Source: Ursus arctos
Lineage: Eukaryota > Chordata > Mammalia > Carnivora > Ursidae
Reading direction: 5' to 3'
Length of the DNA: 64,000 nt
NCBI RefSeq assembly: GCF_023065955.2
Contig: NW_026622963.1
Span: 8,811,001 to 8,875,000 of the forward strand
Position 1 is the first letter of the stretch. Every line of letters starts with the position of its first letter. Positions 1 to 11,462 of the stretch are shown here, piece by piece. The translations under genes were made by a program, and so were the position numbers. The notes beneath the pieces were generated by a model. That model was given only the letters and a program-made list of their open reading frames with translations. It had not been told where the DNA came from and did not search any database.

Positions 1-639
1 AGCAAGATGCTGGGGGGCAGGGGGCTAAGGGAAAGGGGACAAAGACACTTGGTCACCTTCCCCAGCTAGACATGCTGGTTAAAATAATTGGCTGTGGTAA
101 GTCTGCATTTCTGAAATTTTACTGCCACTGCTGGTTGGCCTGGGGCAGGCCCCTGAGCACTTTTCATGCTTCTTGATCAGAAGTTCTTCACTGGGCCACT
201 GGGGTTCCACGCATTGCTCCAGGGGGTCTCTGAAGCCCCTGATGTCCTGTGCAAAACATCGCACACGTGTCTGTTTCTAGGAGAAGGTCCACAGATGCCA
301 TCAGATTCCCAAAGGCATCTGTGACACACAATAACATTAAAGTCCCCCCCCCCCCCAGGTCTTTGGAGGAAGCAGTGCCTCCTGCCTGCCTGCGCCCTCC
401 CCTGAGGTCCACCCCGCCCCGCCCCTCCGCTGGGTTTCTTCCACTGCTATGGTTCTGCAGGCGGGCTGTCCCCAGAGCCAGCGGGAGCTGTGTGCCTGTC
501 TGCTCACCTGGACACAGCGCTGCGCCTCTATCGACTGTCCTAGTTAAGAGCTGTTGAGCTGACTGCAGAGACCAGGTCTGCATCTGCCCCTCCAGAAGTG
601 GCGGGGCTTTGAGGTGGGGTGTAGGCAAAAGCCCTCTGA
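1..639. other. Single-copy intergenic sequence with a poly-C run
   Basis: No gene or recognisable transposon. A homopolymer C tract lies at about 342-357. The sequence becomes G+C rich towards 480-560. Short open frames on both strands have no family resemblance. Confidence 0.5.
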
Positions 640-830
640 ATCTCTGGGCTTGCAGGAAGGAGCATGAGTCCTGGATCTGCGCATCCTTGACAAGTTAATG
701 AAGCTCCCCGAGACTCTGTTTCTTCATCTATAAATTGGGGGGAAGACTGCCTCCCTGCAGGGGTGCTGTGAAGATTAAATGAGGTAATAGTCATAAAGCT
801 CCAGGAACTCCATAAATATTAGCTGTTATC
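640..830 (+). mobile_element. MIR SINE fragment, sense
   Basis: The stretch from TTCTTCATCTATAAATTGGGG through GAAGATTAAATGAGGTAATA to the CATAAATATTAGCTGTTA tail matches the 3' half of the ancient MIR consensus in + orientation. Confidence 0.75.
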
Positions 831-974
831 TGGCACAACGGATCCAGAAGTTTTCTCGACAGTGCTCTGGCAGGAGGCCGCGCAGCTCTGCCCCGGGCAG
901 CTACGGCCTCCTGCGGCGGCCCAGCCCCCATTTGGACAGCTCTGGCTGTGAGAAAGTTCTTGCCTCAGTCAGGA

Positions 975-1440
975 ACACTTTGAGTTGAAGTGACAGAAAT
1001 TCAACTCAAATGGCTCACCAAAAAAGAGAATTTATTGGCCTAAGCAATTGGAAAGGGCAGGAGTTGAGGTGACCCTGAGGGCTCTTGAGACCCAAACAGC
1101 GTTATCAGGACCTTCCTTCTCTCTTTCTGCAACTCTAGGTTTTGTTTCTCCACGTGATTGGGCGAAGGCAGCCCATAGCTCTCAGCATATATTATCACAT
1201 CTTAGTGAATCAGAAGTGACAGCTTCCTCCACCCACTGACGACATACAAATTCCCAGACAAGGATTGAGCCTCGCCAGCCTTGGGTCACATGCCCATCCT
1301 GAGCCAATCACCATGGGCAGGGACATGGGCAGTTATGATTGGCCAGGCCTTGTTACATGACCCAAGGATAGGCGATGCTAAATGGTAGCCATATTGGAAC
1401 CACACGGAGTGCCGGAGGGTAGAATCCCCAAAGGGAAGAA
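975..1440. mobile_element. Ancient interspersed repeat, family not assigned (copy 1 of 3)
   Basis: Contains the pattern 'aattcaactcaaatggctcacc ... gagaatttattggcc', then 'tgggtcacatgcccatcctgagccaatcacc' and 'tgattggccaggcc'. The same pattern recurs near 26555-27040 and around 49490-50200. It is a mammal-wide repeat I have seen many times but cannot name with confidence. Confidence 0.55.
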
Positions 1441-1876
1441 TGCTGTAGCTAGAAGCCTATGGAAAACCACGTGGGTGTTCACTACTCTTCTTCCTTACTT
1501 TGGGTCTGACTCTCTGTCCCTCTGACAACCTTCAGGCCCCACCAGTCCTAGCTCTGTCCTGGCCTGTACAGGACAGGGCTGTTCACTCAGTTGAACCAGC
1601 CCCTTAGAAATATGAAGAGTAATTATGACTTCCCCCATCTTTTTTTTCTTTTCCCCTGCAAGTGAAGTTTTTCCAGTTCCTCCATCTCTCTGAGTGCAAT
1701 AGGTTTCCAACCTTTTTCTTCTCTACTCCTGGGCAGAAGGCAGCAATCTGGTGGAGGCTGGAAGGGGGCCAGACTTCAGAAGTATCTACAGAATGCCGAT
1801 GAAAATCATGGGGGGTTGGTTATCCCTTGGCCCCGGTCACTAACCTGGTGTTTCCTCCAGCCTAGCAAGGGGATTT

Positions 1877-1990
1877 GACTGGGGAGGAAACACAAAGGAG
1901 GAGAACGGGAGGAAGGGGAGGAGGGAGGGAGGCAGAAGAAGTAGAAGGAAAGGAGACAAGGAATCAAGGAGGAGAAGAGGGAGGAAGCTT
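1877..1990 (+). repeat. Polypurine (GGA-rich) tract
   Basis: About 115 nt almost wholly A and G on the + strand, with several GGGAGG and GGAAGG runs broken by only a few pyrimidines. It encodes a charged low-complexity Glu/Gly/Arg open frame, which I regard as a by-product. Confidence 0.8.
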
Positions 1991-3065
1991 CAGTTCTGTA
2001 GGAGCTCCGAGGCTGGGAAGCACCATCAAATACTTTAAAAAGTACCCAGCTTGGGTGGCACAGACGGTACATGCGGGAGCTGGAGGCTGGGAGCCATTCC
2101 CCTGGCCAGTCCTGGGAAGCTTCCTGGAAGAGGAGGTCTTGAATGAAGAAGAGCATTGCAAAGCTGGAGCTTGGCTCAGGGTGCTTGCTGCAAGAAGTGC
2201 AGAACCTTCTCTGAATGCCCAGCTGGGGAGTAGGGGGCAGGCTGGCAGGGGAGGGGCTTCCGTTCCCCTCCCCCCAGTCTCCCTTTCCCTATTGCGCTGT
2301 TGTGCAGAGGTCACCCCTAGGCTAACGAGGAATCTTCCTGAAGTTTAAAACCAATTAAGCGACAAACGGCTTCTGATTAGTTATTTCTCTTGATGTGAAT
2401 TTTAATGAACAGCCTCCTCTCCCCTCCCTATCTCCCAAGCACTCAGGGGGTTAACCAGCTTTAGGTCTGCCTTGAAGAGGCTGCAGGGGTGTCTGGGAAG
2501 ACTAGAGAGAAAAGGGAAAGGGGCTAAGGTGGGGTCCAAGCAATTTCCCACTACACAGCAAGCCCTGCCAGTCAGCCTGCATTTCTCATGACATTTTAGA
2601 GTTCCACTATGTCCTAAAACAGGGCTGCTCTTACAGGGAAAAGGGGTGAGGCCACAGAGAGACAGTGGGACAAAGAGATGGTGAAACAGTCTCTGACCTC
2701 TGCCAGCTCACTGTAGTCAAAGAGGCTGAGCCTGACATGTACGAAGTTAGCCCATGACAAAAGGTAGAAGTGCTCAGTGAAAAACCGTGGGCTCGGGGCA
2801 GTGCTGAGTTGCAGGGGGCACTGAGGTGGCAACTAGGCTACAGGAAAAGGCAAATGGTGCATGGGAAGAACTCAGTTCTGCAGTGGTGTTCAGGGTGCTT
2901 TTGAACAAGTGAGCCTCCCACTTTCACTGCTTATCCTTCTAGGAATGTAGGGATGCTGGCCATTGTGTGGCCTCTCTCTGGAGACTCTTGTGCCCCTCCC
3001 ATGAGATAACACGAGGGCAAGTCCACTGTAAGCCAAAAAAAGACTGGGGGTTGGGCAGTGAGTGT
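1991..3065. other. Single-copy intergenic sequence
   Basis: No gene and no clear repeat apart from the candidate element at 2330-2430. The first part (1990-2330) is G+C rich, the rest mixed. Open frames on both strands lack any recognisable domain. Confidence 0.45.
2330..2430. promoter_or_regulatory. Candidate noncoding element with ATTAG/AATTAA cores
   Basis: A short AT-rich island in a G+C-rich neighbourhood, with CCAATTAAGCG, GATTAGTTATTT and TTTTAATGAAC in close succession and no repeat signature. It looks like a small conserved regulatory block, but conservation cannot be tested here. Confidence 0.2.
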
Positions 3066-3069
3066 TCAA

Positions 3070-3280
3070 GAGGTGGCAGAGCACTGTCTTCTTTACTGCA
3101 CTGAACCCTCACCAGGAGGTCCCAGCCCAGCACAACAGCAGTAGGCTACTAATCAGTTGCATACCATCCCCATTTCACAGAAAGAAAACTGAGGCCAAAA
3201 CACCCAGCTCTGTCTCCAGTATGGACAGGAGGGCCAGCTGCAGAGCCTCAGGGTCCAGCTCTCTCTGTCCTAAAATGGTC
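3070..3280 (-). mobile_element. MIR SINE fragment, antisense
   Basis: CCATCCCCATTTCACAGAAAG followed by AAACTGAGGCCAAAACACCC is the reverse complement of the MIR core. Confidence 0.65.
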
Positions 3281-3540
3281 ATCCTCTAGGACCCTCCCCT
3301 GGGATCTAGAAGCCCCTGGAGAGTAGCTGAGATCCAGAAGGGCAGCTCAGAAGCTTGGTAAAGCTTTGCTGTCCAGCCCCACACTCCTCACTACTACTTC
3401 GAGCTGAGCAGAAAAGCTCTTTCTTGAAAGGAGAATAAATTCCATGGTGTCTGCTGGAAGAAGGAAAGGGGAGGGGAAGCTCCTCTTGGGAACTGCTGAC
3501 AAAAGAAATAAAGATAAGATTTTTCTGCAAGTTCATCTTT

Positions 3541-3640
3541 ACCATCTCCCTTCTCTTCTCTCCTCCAGAGTACCGCTTTCTCCTCTCCCTCTTCTCCTCG
3601 TCCCTCTCCTTCCCACCCTCCCTTCCCGACCCAGTCCCTG
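3541..3640 (+). repeat. Polypyrimidine tract
   Basis: About 100 nt of mostly C and T (CTCCCTTCTCTTCTCTCCTCC and similar), interrupted by a few purines. Confidence 0.7.
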
Positions 3641-4934
3641 TTGGCTCTGAGGGACATCTGACTGAGGGATTCCAGAAGGTTCTGACAGGCCCTGGACTCC
3701 CAGGGAAAGCCCACTGAGTTTCATAGTGATTCCCTGAAAGTCAGCCCTGCTGTCCAGGTCAGAGGAAAGGCATCATTTCTGGCTCAGGCATCTGAGTGAT
3801 GACACATTTAGAGCAGCCACCTCTAGGCCCAATCTCTTTGGCTTCTGTTTTGGGTACCAGGAGCCAGCCTGGCCCAGAAGATTGGCTTCCAACCAGGGCT
3901 CTGCAGTCCAGAGTGGGGCCAGCTGTTCCAGGCCTAAGATGCCCCTGTACTTGTCCCCATGTCACCATCAGGCACCTGGGCCCCTCTGATGTGATTCACT
4001 GCCCCAGCTTTCTGGAATATGCTGACCATGTGCTCCTCATGCAGTGGGAGTAGATGAGGAGACAGACTGGTCATGTCACTTGGTGGCAGGACAGTTTATA
4101 CTAACATAGGTACAAAAAGGGACTTTGTTGATAGATGTGGTGGTACCAAGTTGTCCCTTTTGAATAGGTGCCAGGGTCAAGTATGGGATATTGGCAAACA
4201 TATCCCAACCAAAAGAAGGGTTGAACAGCCAACCTGGAGAGAGCAGGGATACCGCTAAGCCTCAGGAATATCTGAACTCACTCCTGAATGCTGCCAGGAA
4301 TCCATCTTCCTTCTTACATCTCTATCTGGGTGCCTGCTTCTCTCTGACACTAGATTGGCTCCTCATATCTCCTGAGCTTCACCCCTCACAACCTCAGCTG
4401 CTGAAGAGAGATGGGCCCTTTATCTCAGTACCAGTTCAAAAAAAAAAATCCCAGCAAAGCAGCCTGATTGGCTCAGCTTGGGTGGTGGCCCTGCCCCTGC
4501 AACCCTCAACTCTGGCCAGTGGATGGAATAGCAAAATAGCAAAAAATAGCTGCTCCCATGGGAACACTATGGGTGGAAAGGGGGAAGGAGCAGTTTACTC
4601 TAAGCAGAGGGTGCTCATCCCAGAAACTGAGAGGAGGGATGGAGAGACAAATCAGTAGGTATCTACTTCATCTGCTCTCTGACCATGAGGACAATGGAAT
4701 TTTTTTGCAGGTCCTATTACAGCGACTTTGTGAATATTACTTTCACTACCTCTGGTTTGTTTGAACCACAGACAGCTGGATGTATTTCCTTCTCTCATCC
4801 ACAGCTCCTGACCTATCATCCTGACTCATGGACTGCTCTCACATGTCACCCCACATGTGGCCCTGGTAACCTATACCTGCCATCTTGTTCTGGAATTGTC
4901 TCATCTTGGTCAGCTTTACTTAGCAGTTGAAATA
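3641..4934. other. Single-copy intergenic sequence with two small inverted repeats
   Basis: No gene recognised. CAAAAAGGGAC near 4112 faces GTCCCTTTTG near 4153, and TGGGATAT at 4184-4191 faces ATATCCCA at 4200-4207 with an 8-nt loop. A 155-codon open frame across 4191-4658 shows no domain and is probably chance. Confidence 0.4.
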
Positions 4935-5160
4935 GAGCCCAAAGATAGGAGCTTAGGATTTGGAGTTCAATCTACCTGAGTTTGGGTAAAGTGCCACCAT
5001 TTACTTCCTGTTGAATCTTAGACAGCTCCTCTTGTCCAATTCCCTCTGATTCCTCACACGTAAAATGCAGAAGATAATAGTACCTGGCCAACAGAGTTAC
5101 GGTACAGGTTAAGAGATGGTGAGTGTGAGCTCATGGCACATAGTAGACACTCAATAAGAG
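4935..5160 (+). mobile_element. MIR SINE, sense
   Basis: Nearly full-length MIR: TTAGGATTTGGAGTTCAATC, TTCCTCACACGTAAAATGCAG and the tail GGCACATAGTAGACACTCAAT are in consensus order. Confidence 0.8.
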
Positions 5161-5889
5161 GTAGCCTGAAAGGAGCCATGCCAAGGTATAGAGACTTCTC
5201 AGCTGCTTTTTCAAAGAGCAAGATCATTGTAGCTGAGCAGGTGCTGTCCATGGTAGGCAGGGATGGTTGGTGGGGGTTTCCTTCAAGTCCCAGGCTCCCG
5301 GATTCAGGCTGAGGGAGAGAACTCAATCCACCTCCCCAGCTAAGCCACACACATCCCTTCAGGCCAACTCTGGGGAGCCCTGTCTTTCCTGAGTGAATGC
5401 GAAGGCCCTGATAAAGCCTTTAGGTCCACCATTGGCCTCAGGGAAAAGGACTGATCCCCTACGGTCTGTCCTGAAGGCATTGTGAATCAGGAGAAGAGGA
5501 CCCCGCATGGGATCCTGGCCACATCTGTCCTGAGGAAGCTGCAGCTTCCAAATGTCCCAAGGTCCCATGTGACCACTGTCTGCATTTGTGTTCAAATCAG
5601 CCTTGTGTATCAGTGCAAGCTGTCCCTTCTGAGGAGCTGGCCATGACTGGGGATGAGACATTGGCAAACACATCCGAGTTCCATCCCTCCGCCTTGTTTG
5701 GGCCAGCATCCCTGAGCTCCCGGCTGGTAGGCATAGTAGTGTGTTTGTGTGTGGGGGGTATAAGGAGGATCAAAGACATGGGCACACACACGCAATACAC
5801 TCTCAGACACACACGCACCCTCGCACATGCTGGCCCTGTGAGCAGAGGGAAGCAGATGGCTGAGACCAGAAGCCCTACCTGATGTCTAA
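5161..5889. other. Single-copy intergenic sequence with a degenerate CA-rich tract
   Basis: No gene or clear transposon. GT/CA-rich simple sequence spans about 5735-5825 (GTGTGTTTGTGTGTGG on the left, CACACACACG and CACACACGCACC on the right). Confidence 0.45.
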
Positions 5890-6135
5890 GCCGCCCAGAT
5901 GCCTAATAATAGTAATTGAGACTGCAGTAACAGAGCATTTAGCACGTGCCAGGCACGGGGCTAACATCTTCACCTTCATTATGTCACTGACTCTTTTCCA
6001 TGATCCCAGAAACGGGCATTTGTCTCCCTGTTTTACAGATGAGGAAATGGAAGCCCAGGGGTTAAGTAACTCGCTTAAGGTCATACAGAATGTGACAGAG
6101 CCAGCATTCGATCCCAGATGTATCTGACTTCAAAG
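5890..6135 (-). mobile_element. MIR SINE, antisense
   Basis: GATGAGGAAATGGAAGCCCAG, TTAAGTAACTCGCTTAAGGTC and ATTCGATCCCAGATG are the reverse complement of MIR in order. Confidence 0.8.
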
Positions 6136-6229
6136 TCCTGTGACCCTGCACCCACCTGGGTACTATAACAGACATGGTTTTCCAAAGGGGAGATTCAAAG
6201 GGGACATATGATTCTTTAGGCAGATGGAC

Positions 6230-6400
6230 TGGTTCTTGGAGGGAGGTCTGGAGAGGACCAGCCTCAAAATCATCTTGAGAAGTTGCTGGAAGTGCAAGTT
6301 CTTGGCTCCCATCCCCTCCCTCCCTGTACCCCTTTCCTTCGGGCATTGATTCCATGGGGTGGGGCAGCCTAGGAATATGCATTTTCACAAGCTGTCCAAC
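6230..6400 (+). mobile_element. MER5-like hAT DNA transposon fragment
   Basis: The sequence from CCAGCCTCAAAATCATCTTG to CAGCCTAGGAATATGCATTTT and CACAAGCTGTCC follows the layout of the MER5/MER58 group of nonautonomous Charlie elements. Confidence 0.5.
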
Positions 6401-7200
6401 CTCTCTGAAAATAGCTTCCTTTTCCATTATAAAATAACACTGTTCATTGTAAGATGTTTGAATCCACGTGGGGCTCAGGATTCTGCATTTTAAATACATT
6501 CTCCAGGAAAGACCCATGTTCACTGAAGTTTAAAAACACTGTCTCAGGGATTTGAGCACATGCCCTTCCTTAGGTCAGTCCCAGGGATTTGCACAGAGGA
6601 CTGTAGGGCCTCCATAACCTGGAGTTTGGGAGTCGGATGCATCTCCTCCAGCTCACACTCGGCCCCTCAGACTCCCCTAGGCACTGTGGACCCAGTCTCA
6701 CAAGGAGGGCAGAGGGGAGCAGTACAGTCTGCTCGGAGGTGACTCTACCAAGGCTTTCCCATCCACCAGGGAATGCATCAACGGCTTCTACAAGAACCCG
6801 CCCTCCCTCTGCTGCTCTGCCCAAGACCCTCTCCTTGGGAAGCCTGGACCCACCCCTTGGCTCCCTATTTGCTGAGCCCCACCCACACCATTCTGCCAGA
6901 CTTACAAAACTCCTCTTCCAAGAATGTCCTCCCCTGGGTAATTGGACCCTCAGGCCACTGACATTTAAAGAAATGTTCTTGACCTTTTCAGCAGTTCCAT
7001 AAAAATCACAAAATAGAACGCTAAATATTACTGCAGACTCCTACTTGCCCAGACCCTGGCAGAGACTCATTTTCCAGGCTAACTCAAGAATGAGAGAAAA
7101 TAGCAAAATTGCCAGCAAAAAAGGAGCTCCTCTCAAACATCTCCCTTTTGGTAATCATCCCATTATGGACCACTATTATCTGCATCATGACTCTGTGCTC
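6401..7200. other. Single-copy intergenic sequence
   Basis: No gene recognised and no confident repeat assignment. Several short open frames overlap on both strands, none with a recognisable domain. Confidence 0.4.
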
Positions 7201-7225
7201 CACCACCACCACCACCACCACCACC
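7201..7225 (+). repeat. (CAC)n microsatellite
   Basis: Eight CAC triplets in a row followed by imperfect CAT/CAC triplets. Read in frame it gives a run of His, the source of a spurious poly-His open frame across 7045-7458. Confidence 0.9.
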
Positions 7226-7661
7226 GACACATCCTGCCCACCATCATCACCCATGACCACCATGGCCCAGCCCAGTTCACCATCATCACCTCAATCACAT
7301 CATTACATAACATGTGTAGGATTTGCACTCTTGAGTCCTCACAGTGTGCAAGGTTTGCTTGTGCTTCAGATATTTTTGACCCAGAATCTCTCCCTGCTTC
7401 TCTTCTTCCCTCATTGCTATGGAACCAGATGGAATGGTGGATGGAGGAGGACCAGTGAATGGCTCTGGAGGGAGACACAAGAGAGGACAGACCTTGGGGG
7501 GAGACAATGAATGTGCTAAAGACATTTTGAGAAAATCAAGAACATTTAAAATTAGATTAGACAGTAGAGCAGAACCATCCCTTACATTTGCAGGCTTGGG
7601 TCAATGGTAGAAATTTAGATTATTTTTCCTGTAGGTTTCAAAAAATTTTTGTCATCTAAAA
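7226..7661. other. Single-copy intergenic sequence
   Basis: Nothing recognisable beyond imperfect CAT/CAC triplets at the left end. A possible decayed MIR around 7310-7370 is too weak to call. Confidence 0.35.
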
Positions 7662-7756
7662 CAGGAGTCCACAGACTTTGGTCTGCAGCTCAAATCCAGC
7701 CCTCGGCCCATTTTTATATGGTCCTTGAGCTAAAAAATGATTTTTACATTTTTAAA

Positions 7757-9226
7757 TAGCAGCTTTGTTGAGACATAATTCACACCCAGAAAGTTCACCT
7801 TTTTAGAGTGTGCCATCCAATGGTTTTCAGTATATTCACAGAACTGTATAACCATCACCACTATTTAATTCCAGAATATTTCATTACCCCCAAAAGAAAT
7901 CTGTATCCATTAGCAATCATTCCCCATTCACCTAACCGCCCCCCCCCCCAGTCCCTAGCAACCAATAATCTACTTTCTGTCTCTATGAATTTGTCTGGAC
8001 ATTGTTCTGGACATTTCATATAAATGGAAGCATACAATATGTGGCCTGGTCTATCTGAATTCTTTTATTTAGCATAATATTTTCAAGGTTCATCTCTGTT
8101 GTAGCATGTATCATATATGTAGTATATATGAGCAATATTCCATTGTGTGGATATATGTGGTGCTTTCTGATACCACATCTGACACCAAATGTGTGTTTTT
8201 TTCTTTCGCAGCAAATACTAGTCATTTTTCCCCACCACCAACAACCAATTCTCAGACACCGACCAGGTATCCAACAACTCAATTCAATTCTGACACAGTC
8301 CAGGGTTAGCACAGACCCCATAGGTTAAGGGCTTGGTCCCACAAGACTGCCTCCATTCAGATGCCAGCTACAAATGGGGTGCCCAGGCTACTAACACTTC
8401 TGCCTATCTGATTACAAATTCAAGGGCTTCCACAATCCTTTTAATTTCCACAATTCACTAGAACAATTCAGAGAATTCAGGAATATGCCTTCCCTGCAAT
8501 TACTGGTTTATTATAAAGGATACAAATAAACAGCCAAATGGAAAAGACGCATACAGCAGGGTATAGGGGGTGAGGCATGGTGCTCCCGTGCCCTCCAGGT
8601 GCACCATCTCTCCAGCACATCAATGTATTCACCAACACAGAAGCACTTGGAGGTCAAGGATGGGGCTGAAAGTTTCCACCCTCTAACCATGTATTTGGTC
8701 TTTTTGGTGACCAGCTCCCATCCTGAAATGCTCTAGAGGCCCCACTTTGAGTCGCCTCATTAGCATAAACTCAGCTGTGGTCTAAAGGGGTTCTAATGAT
8801 CAACAAAAGACACTCCTATCACTCGAGACATTTCAAGAGTTTTAGGAGCTCTGTACCAGGAACTGTGGACAAAGATCAAATGTATATTTTATTTTGCCAC
8901 AATATACCACATTTTATTTATCCATTCATCAGCTGATGGACATTTGGATTGTGTCCACTTTGGGTTATCATGGATAATGGGGCTACGAATATTCACACAC
9001 AAGTTTTTGTGTGAATGTGTGTTTTCGATTCCCTTAGGTATGTACCTTGGAGTCTTGTTTCACTTTTTGAGGAACTGCCAAATTGTTTTCCAAAAAGGTT
9101 GTACTTTTGTTCCCCCCATCAATATGTGATGGTTGCAATTTCTCCACAGCCTTATCAACACTTATCATTGTCTTTCTTATTTTAGCTATCCTACAGGCTA
9201 CGACGTGATATCTCATTGTGGTTGGC
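7757..9226 (-). mobile_element. L1 3'-end fragment, antisense, inserted in the hAT-like element
   Basis: The + strand reads as the reverse complement of an old mammalian L1 3' region (CATAATTCACACCCAGAAAG, CTTTCTGTCTCTATGAATTTG, TCATCAGCTGATGGACATTTG). It is flanked by a perfect 15-bp target duplication TTTTACATTTTTAAA, and its continuity is broken by the LTR at 8156-8901. Confidence 0.85.
8156..8901. mobile_element. Solo LTR of an endogenous retrovirus, inserted in the L1
   Basis: A 746-bp block begins TGTGG and ends CCACA (TG...CA with inverted ends). It is bracketed by a 5-bp duplication ATATA at 8151-8155 and 8902-8906. The L1 sequence reads straight through when the block is removed. 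There is no internal retroviral region, so it is a solo LTR left by recombination. A minus orientation is more likely because the block ends in GTCTTTGTCC-like and CTCCTAAAAC-like sequence when read in reverse, but this is not certain. LTR family not assigned. Confidence 0.75.
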
Positions 9227-9368
9227 TTTTACATTTTTAAAGGGTTGTAAGAACAAACAAAAACCAAGAAGAATATGGGTCAGAGACTGTCTACTATATG
9301 TAGCCTGTAAAACCTTAAATCTTCAACATCTGGATCTTTACAGGAAAAGTTTAGAACCCTTGGTCTGA

Positions 9369-10079
9369 AATATTCTAAATCATCCATTGAATTAAAAGGC
9401 AAAAGACAAATCATAATTAGTGATGTCAAGAGTTGAAATCAAATTATTTAACTGAAGTTCATATTATTAATAAGCAGCCATATTAAGTATTTTTATTAAA
9501 AACATTCACCATTTTAGCATTCATTGTCTTTCTAGTTGCCTAAGTTACGGATCGTATTTCAGGGATATTACACCTAGATCTAACACAGAAAATTTAAGAG
9601 TACCATGATTTGTTTAACTTTGCAAAACATTCCTCAGTCTCCGTGTACAACTACTGCAAATGCTGTGTTAATTCATGAGCGCCTCCAGAGCCATGAACTG
9701 GAATAGGGAAAGAAGCAAGAAACGGTGCCTTGGCACTACTGGAACAGACAATTCATTATGCAAGAATCTACCACATCCACACTCTCTAAGAGGAAGGATG
9801 TGACAAGTTAATTAGTCTTTTCTCTTACTTACGTGCTTCTGCTGCTAAAATCCTGCAGGCTCTCTGCAGTGGACCCATCTCCAACCTCAGGAGCAGCACA
9901 GCTCAGATGCCTACTGAGTAGGTATTTGAATGCAGATACCTTTCACCTAGAGGCCCTAGGGCAAGGAGGATGGAGAAGTGATTCCCTGGGGCCTCACTAG
10001 AGTGGAGGTCAGGGCTGTGGGTCACTTGTGGCAGGCATCAGCCCTCCATAAGCAGAGATCGAGGAGCCCCTGAGTTCTT
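9369..10079. other. Single-copy intergenic sequence
   Basis: AT-rich to 9620, then mixed. No gene or confident repeat is seen. Confidence 0.4.
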
Positions 10080-10460
10080 TAATTAATTTATTTTCTGTGT
10101 GTTTGAAATATGTGGGAACTTCTAAAGACCAGGGTCTTGCTCAGGTCTGAAAGTAATATTGTATTCTTGTATTAGAAGATATTGAGGGATTATGATTAAT
10201 TTTGTTAGGTGTGATAATGGTATTATGGTAATTTTTAAAAGTCATCTGCTAACACTGAAGTATTTGTGGATGAAATGAAATGATGTCTAGGATTTGCTTT
10301 ATACTACTGCAGCAAAAAAAATTGGGGAGATAGATAAAGTAAGATTGACAAAGTATTAATATTAATAGTTGTTGAAACTGGGTGATGATATGACTTCATT
10401 GTACCATTCTCTCTACTTTTATATGTTTGAAATTTTTCATAATACAGAGTTAAAAATAGT
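10080..10460 (+). mobile_element. Old repeat, L1 3'-end-like
   Basis: TGATAATGGTATTATGGTAA, GATGAAATGATGTCTAGG, and the end CTCTACTTTTATATGTTTGA then AATTTTTCATAATA match a very common old mammalian repeat. I associate it with L1-type 3' ends but do not name a subfamily. Confidence 0.5.
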
Positions 10461-10879
10461 AAAATGAAATGTAAAAGGACAGAAAGGTTGTCAAAAAGAG
10501 GAGAGGGTGCAGAGAAGGTGTTCCCACCTCCTGGGAGGGCAGCCACACGCTTCTCCGGGAGAGAACGTAGGGGACACGAATCAAGGGAGCTGCAGTCCAG
10601 TGGCAAGAACCTTTCCTACCAACCAGCTCCATAAAAAATGGAAGTTTTTGGACCTGAAGGAAAGGACTAATTAGACATTTGCAGGATTCCAGCTGTGCAC
10701 GTAACCAGCTAACGGTCTGGCTACTTTGATACAGGCTGTTCTAATCCTAGTCCACAAAAGAGGGGTCTATCTATTTAGGGTTGGGTTACACCAGGAAGAC
10801 TGGGGATGAGTAAAAGACTAGACGTGCCTGGGATGACAGAAGAGTCCCTGAGAACCCATGGGCTGAACCCCATGGTAGC
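10461..10879. other. Single-copy intergenic sequence
   Basis: No gene or repeat recognised. Confidence 0.35.
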
Positions 10880-11462
10880 TCTGTTCCACATAATTTTTAA
10901 AATTAAGAGAGAGTTCAAACACCAAAAAAAGCGTATAAAATAGTTCAGCAGACATCCATGTCCCTACCACTCAGTTTGTGAAATCCTAACATTTTGCCAT
11001 CTTTGCTTCAGACCTTTTTAATGGATTGAAATAAAATATTAGAGGTACAGTTGAAGCTTTTATTAAACAGTCTGCAGTTCCCCTCTCCCTTTCTCCTTGG
11101 AGGTAACCACGAGCTTGAATTTGGTGTTCATCATTCCCATGAATACCCATTGAATTCCCATACCTGAACAATATAGGTACGCATCTGTAAACAGTCTTTA
11201 GCATTGTGTTACTTATTTCTAAACTTCATATAAATTGTACCATACCTATGTATCCTTTGACAATTTGCTTTTTCACTCACGTTCCGTAAGCTCTATGTTG
11301 ATTCTGATCACACACTGTTTATTTCTTTATTCACTTTTCTGTTGATGGACATTTGGATTGATGCCACTATTTCTCTATTATATCTTCTTATGCACATGTG
11401 TGAGAGTTTCTATAAAGCTGATGGTAAAATAATTGTTTATTTCTAGGGTACACACATCTCCT

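Larger units (their letters stand above)
7662..9368 (+). mobile_element. hAT-like nonautonomous DNA transposon, split by an L1
   Basis: The left part (7662-7756) and right part (9242-9368) are two halves of one short element. The left end CAGGAGTCCACAGACTTT is similar to the reverse complement of the right end, as expected for terminal inverted repeats. It is interrupted at TTTTACATTTTTAAA, which is duplicated at 7742-7756 and 9227-9241. The family is Charlie-like by appearance; the exact name is not assigned. Confidence 0.6.

Noticed and set aside
1875..2348. 157-codon + strand open frame rich in Glu, Gly and Arg
   Set aside because: Product of the polypurine tract, which lacks stop codons in this frame; no recognisable protein.
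7045..7458. 137-codon + strand open frame with a run of eight His
   Set aside because: The His run is simply the (CAC)n microsatellite. There is no domain, no splice or promoter context, and an overlapping second frame is equally open.
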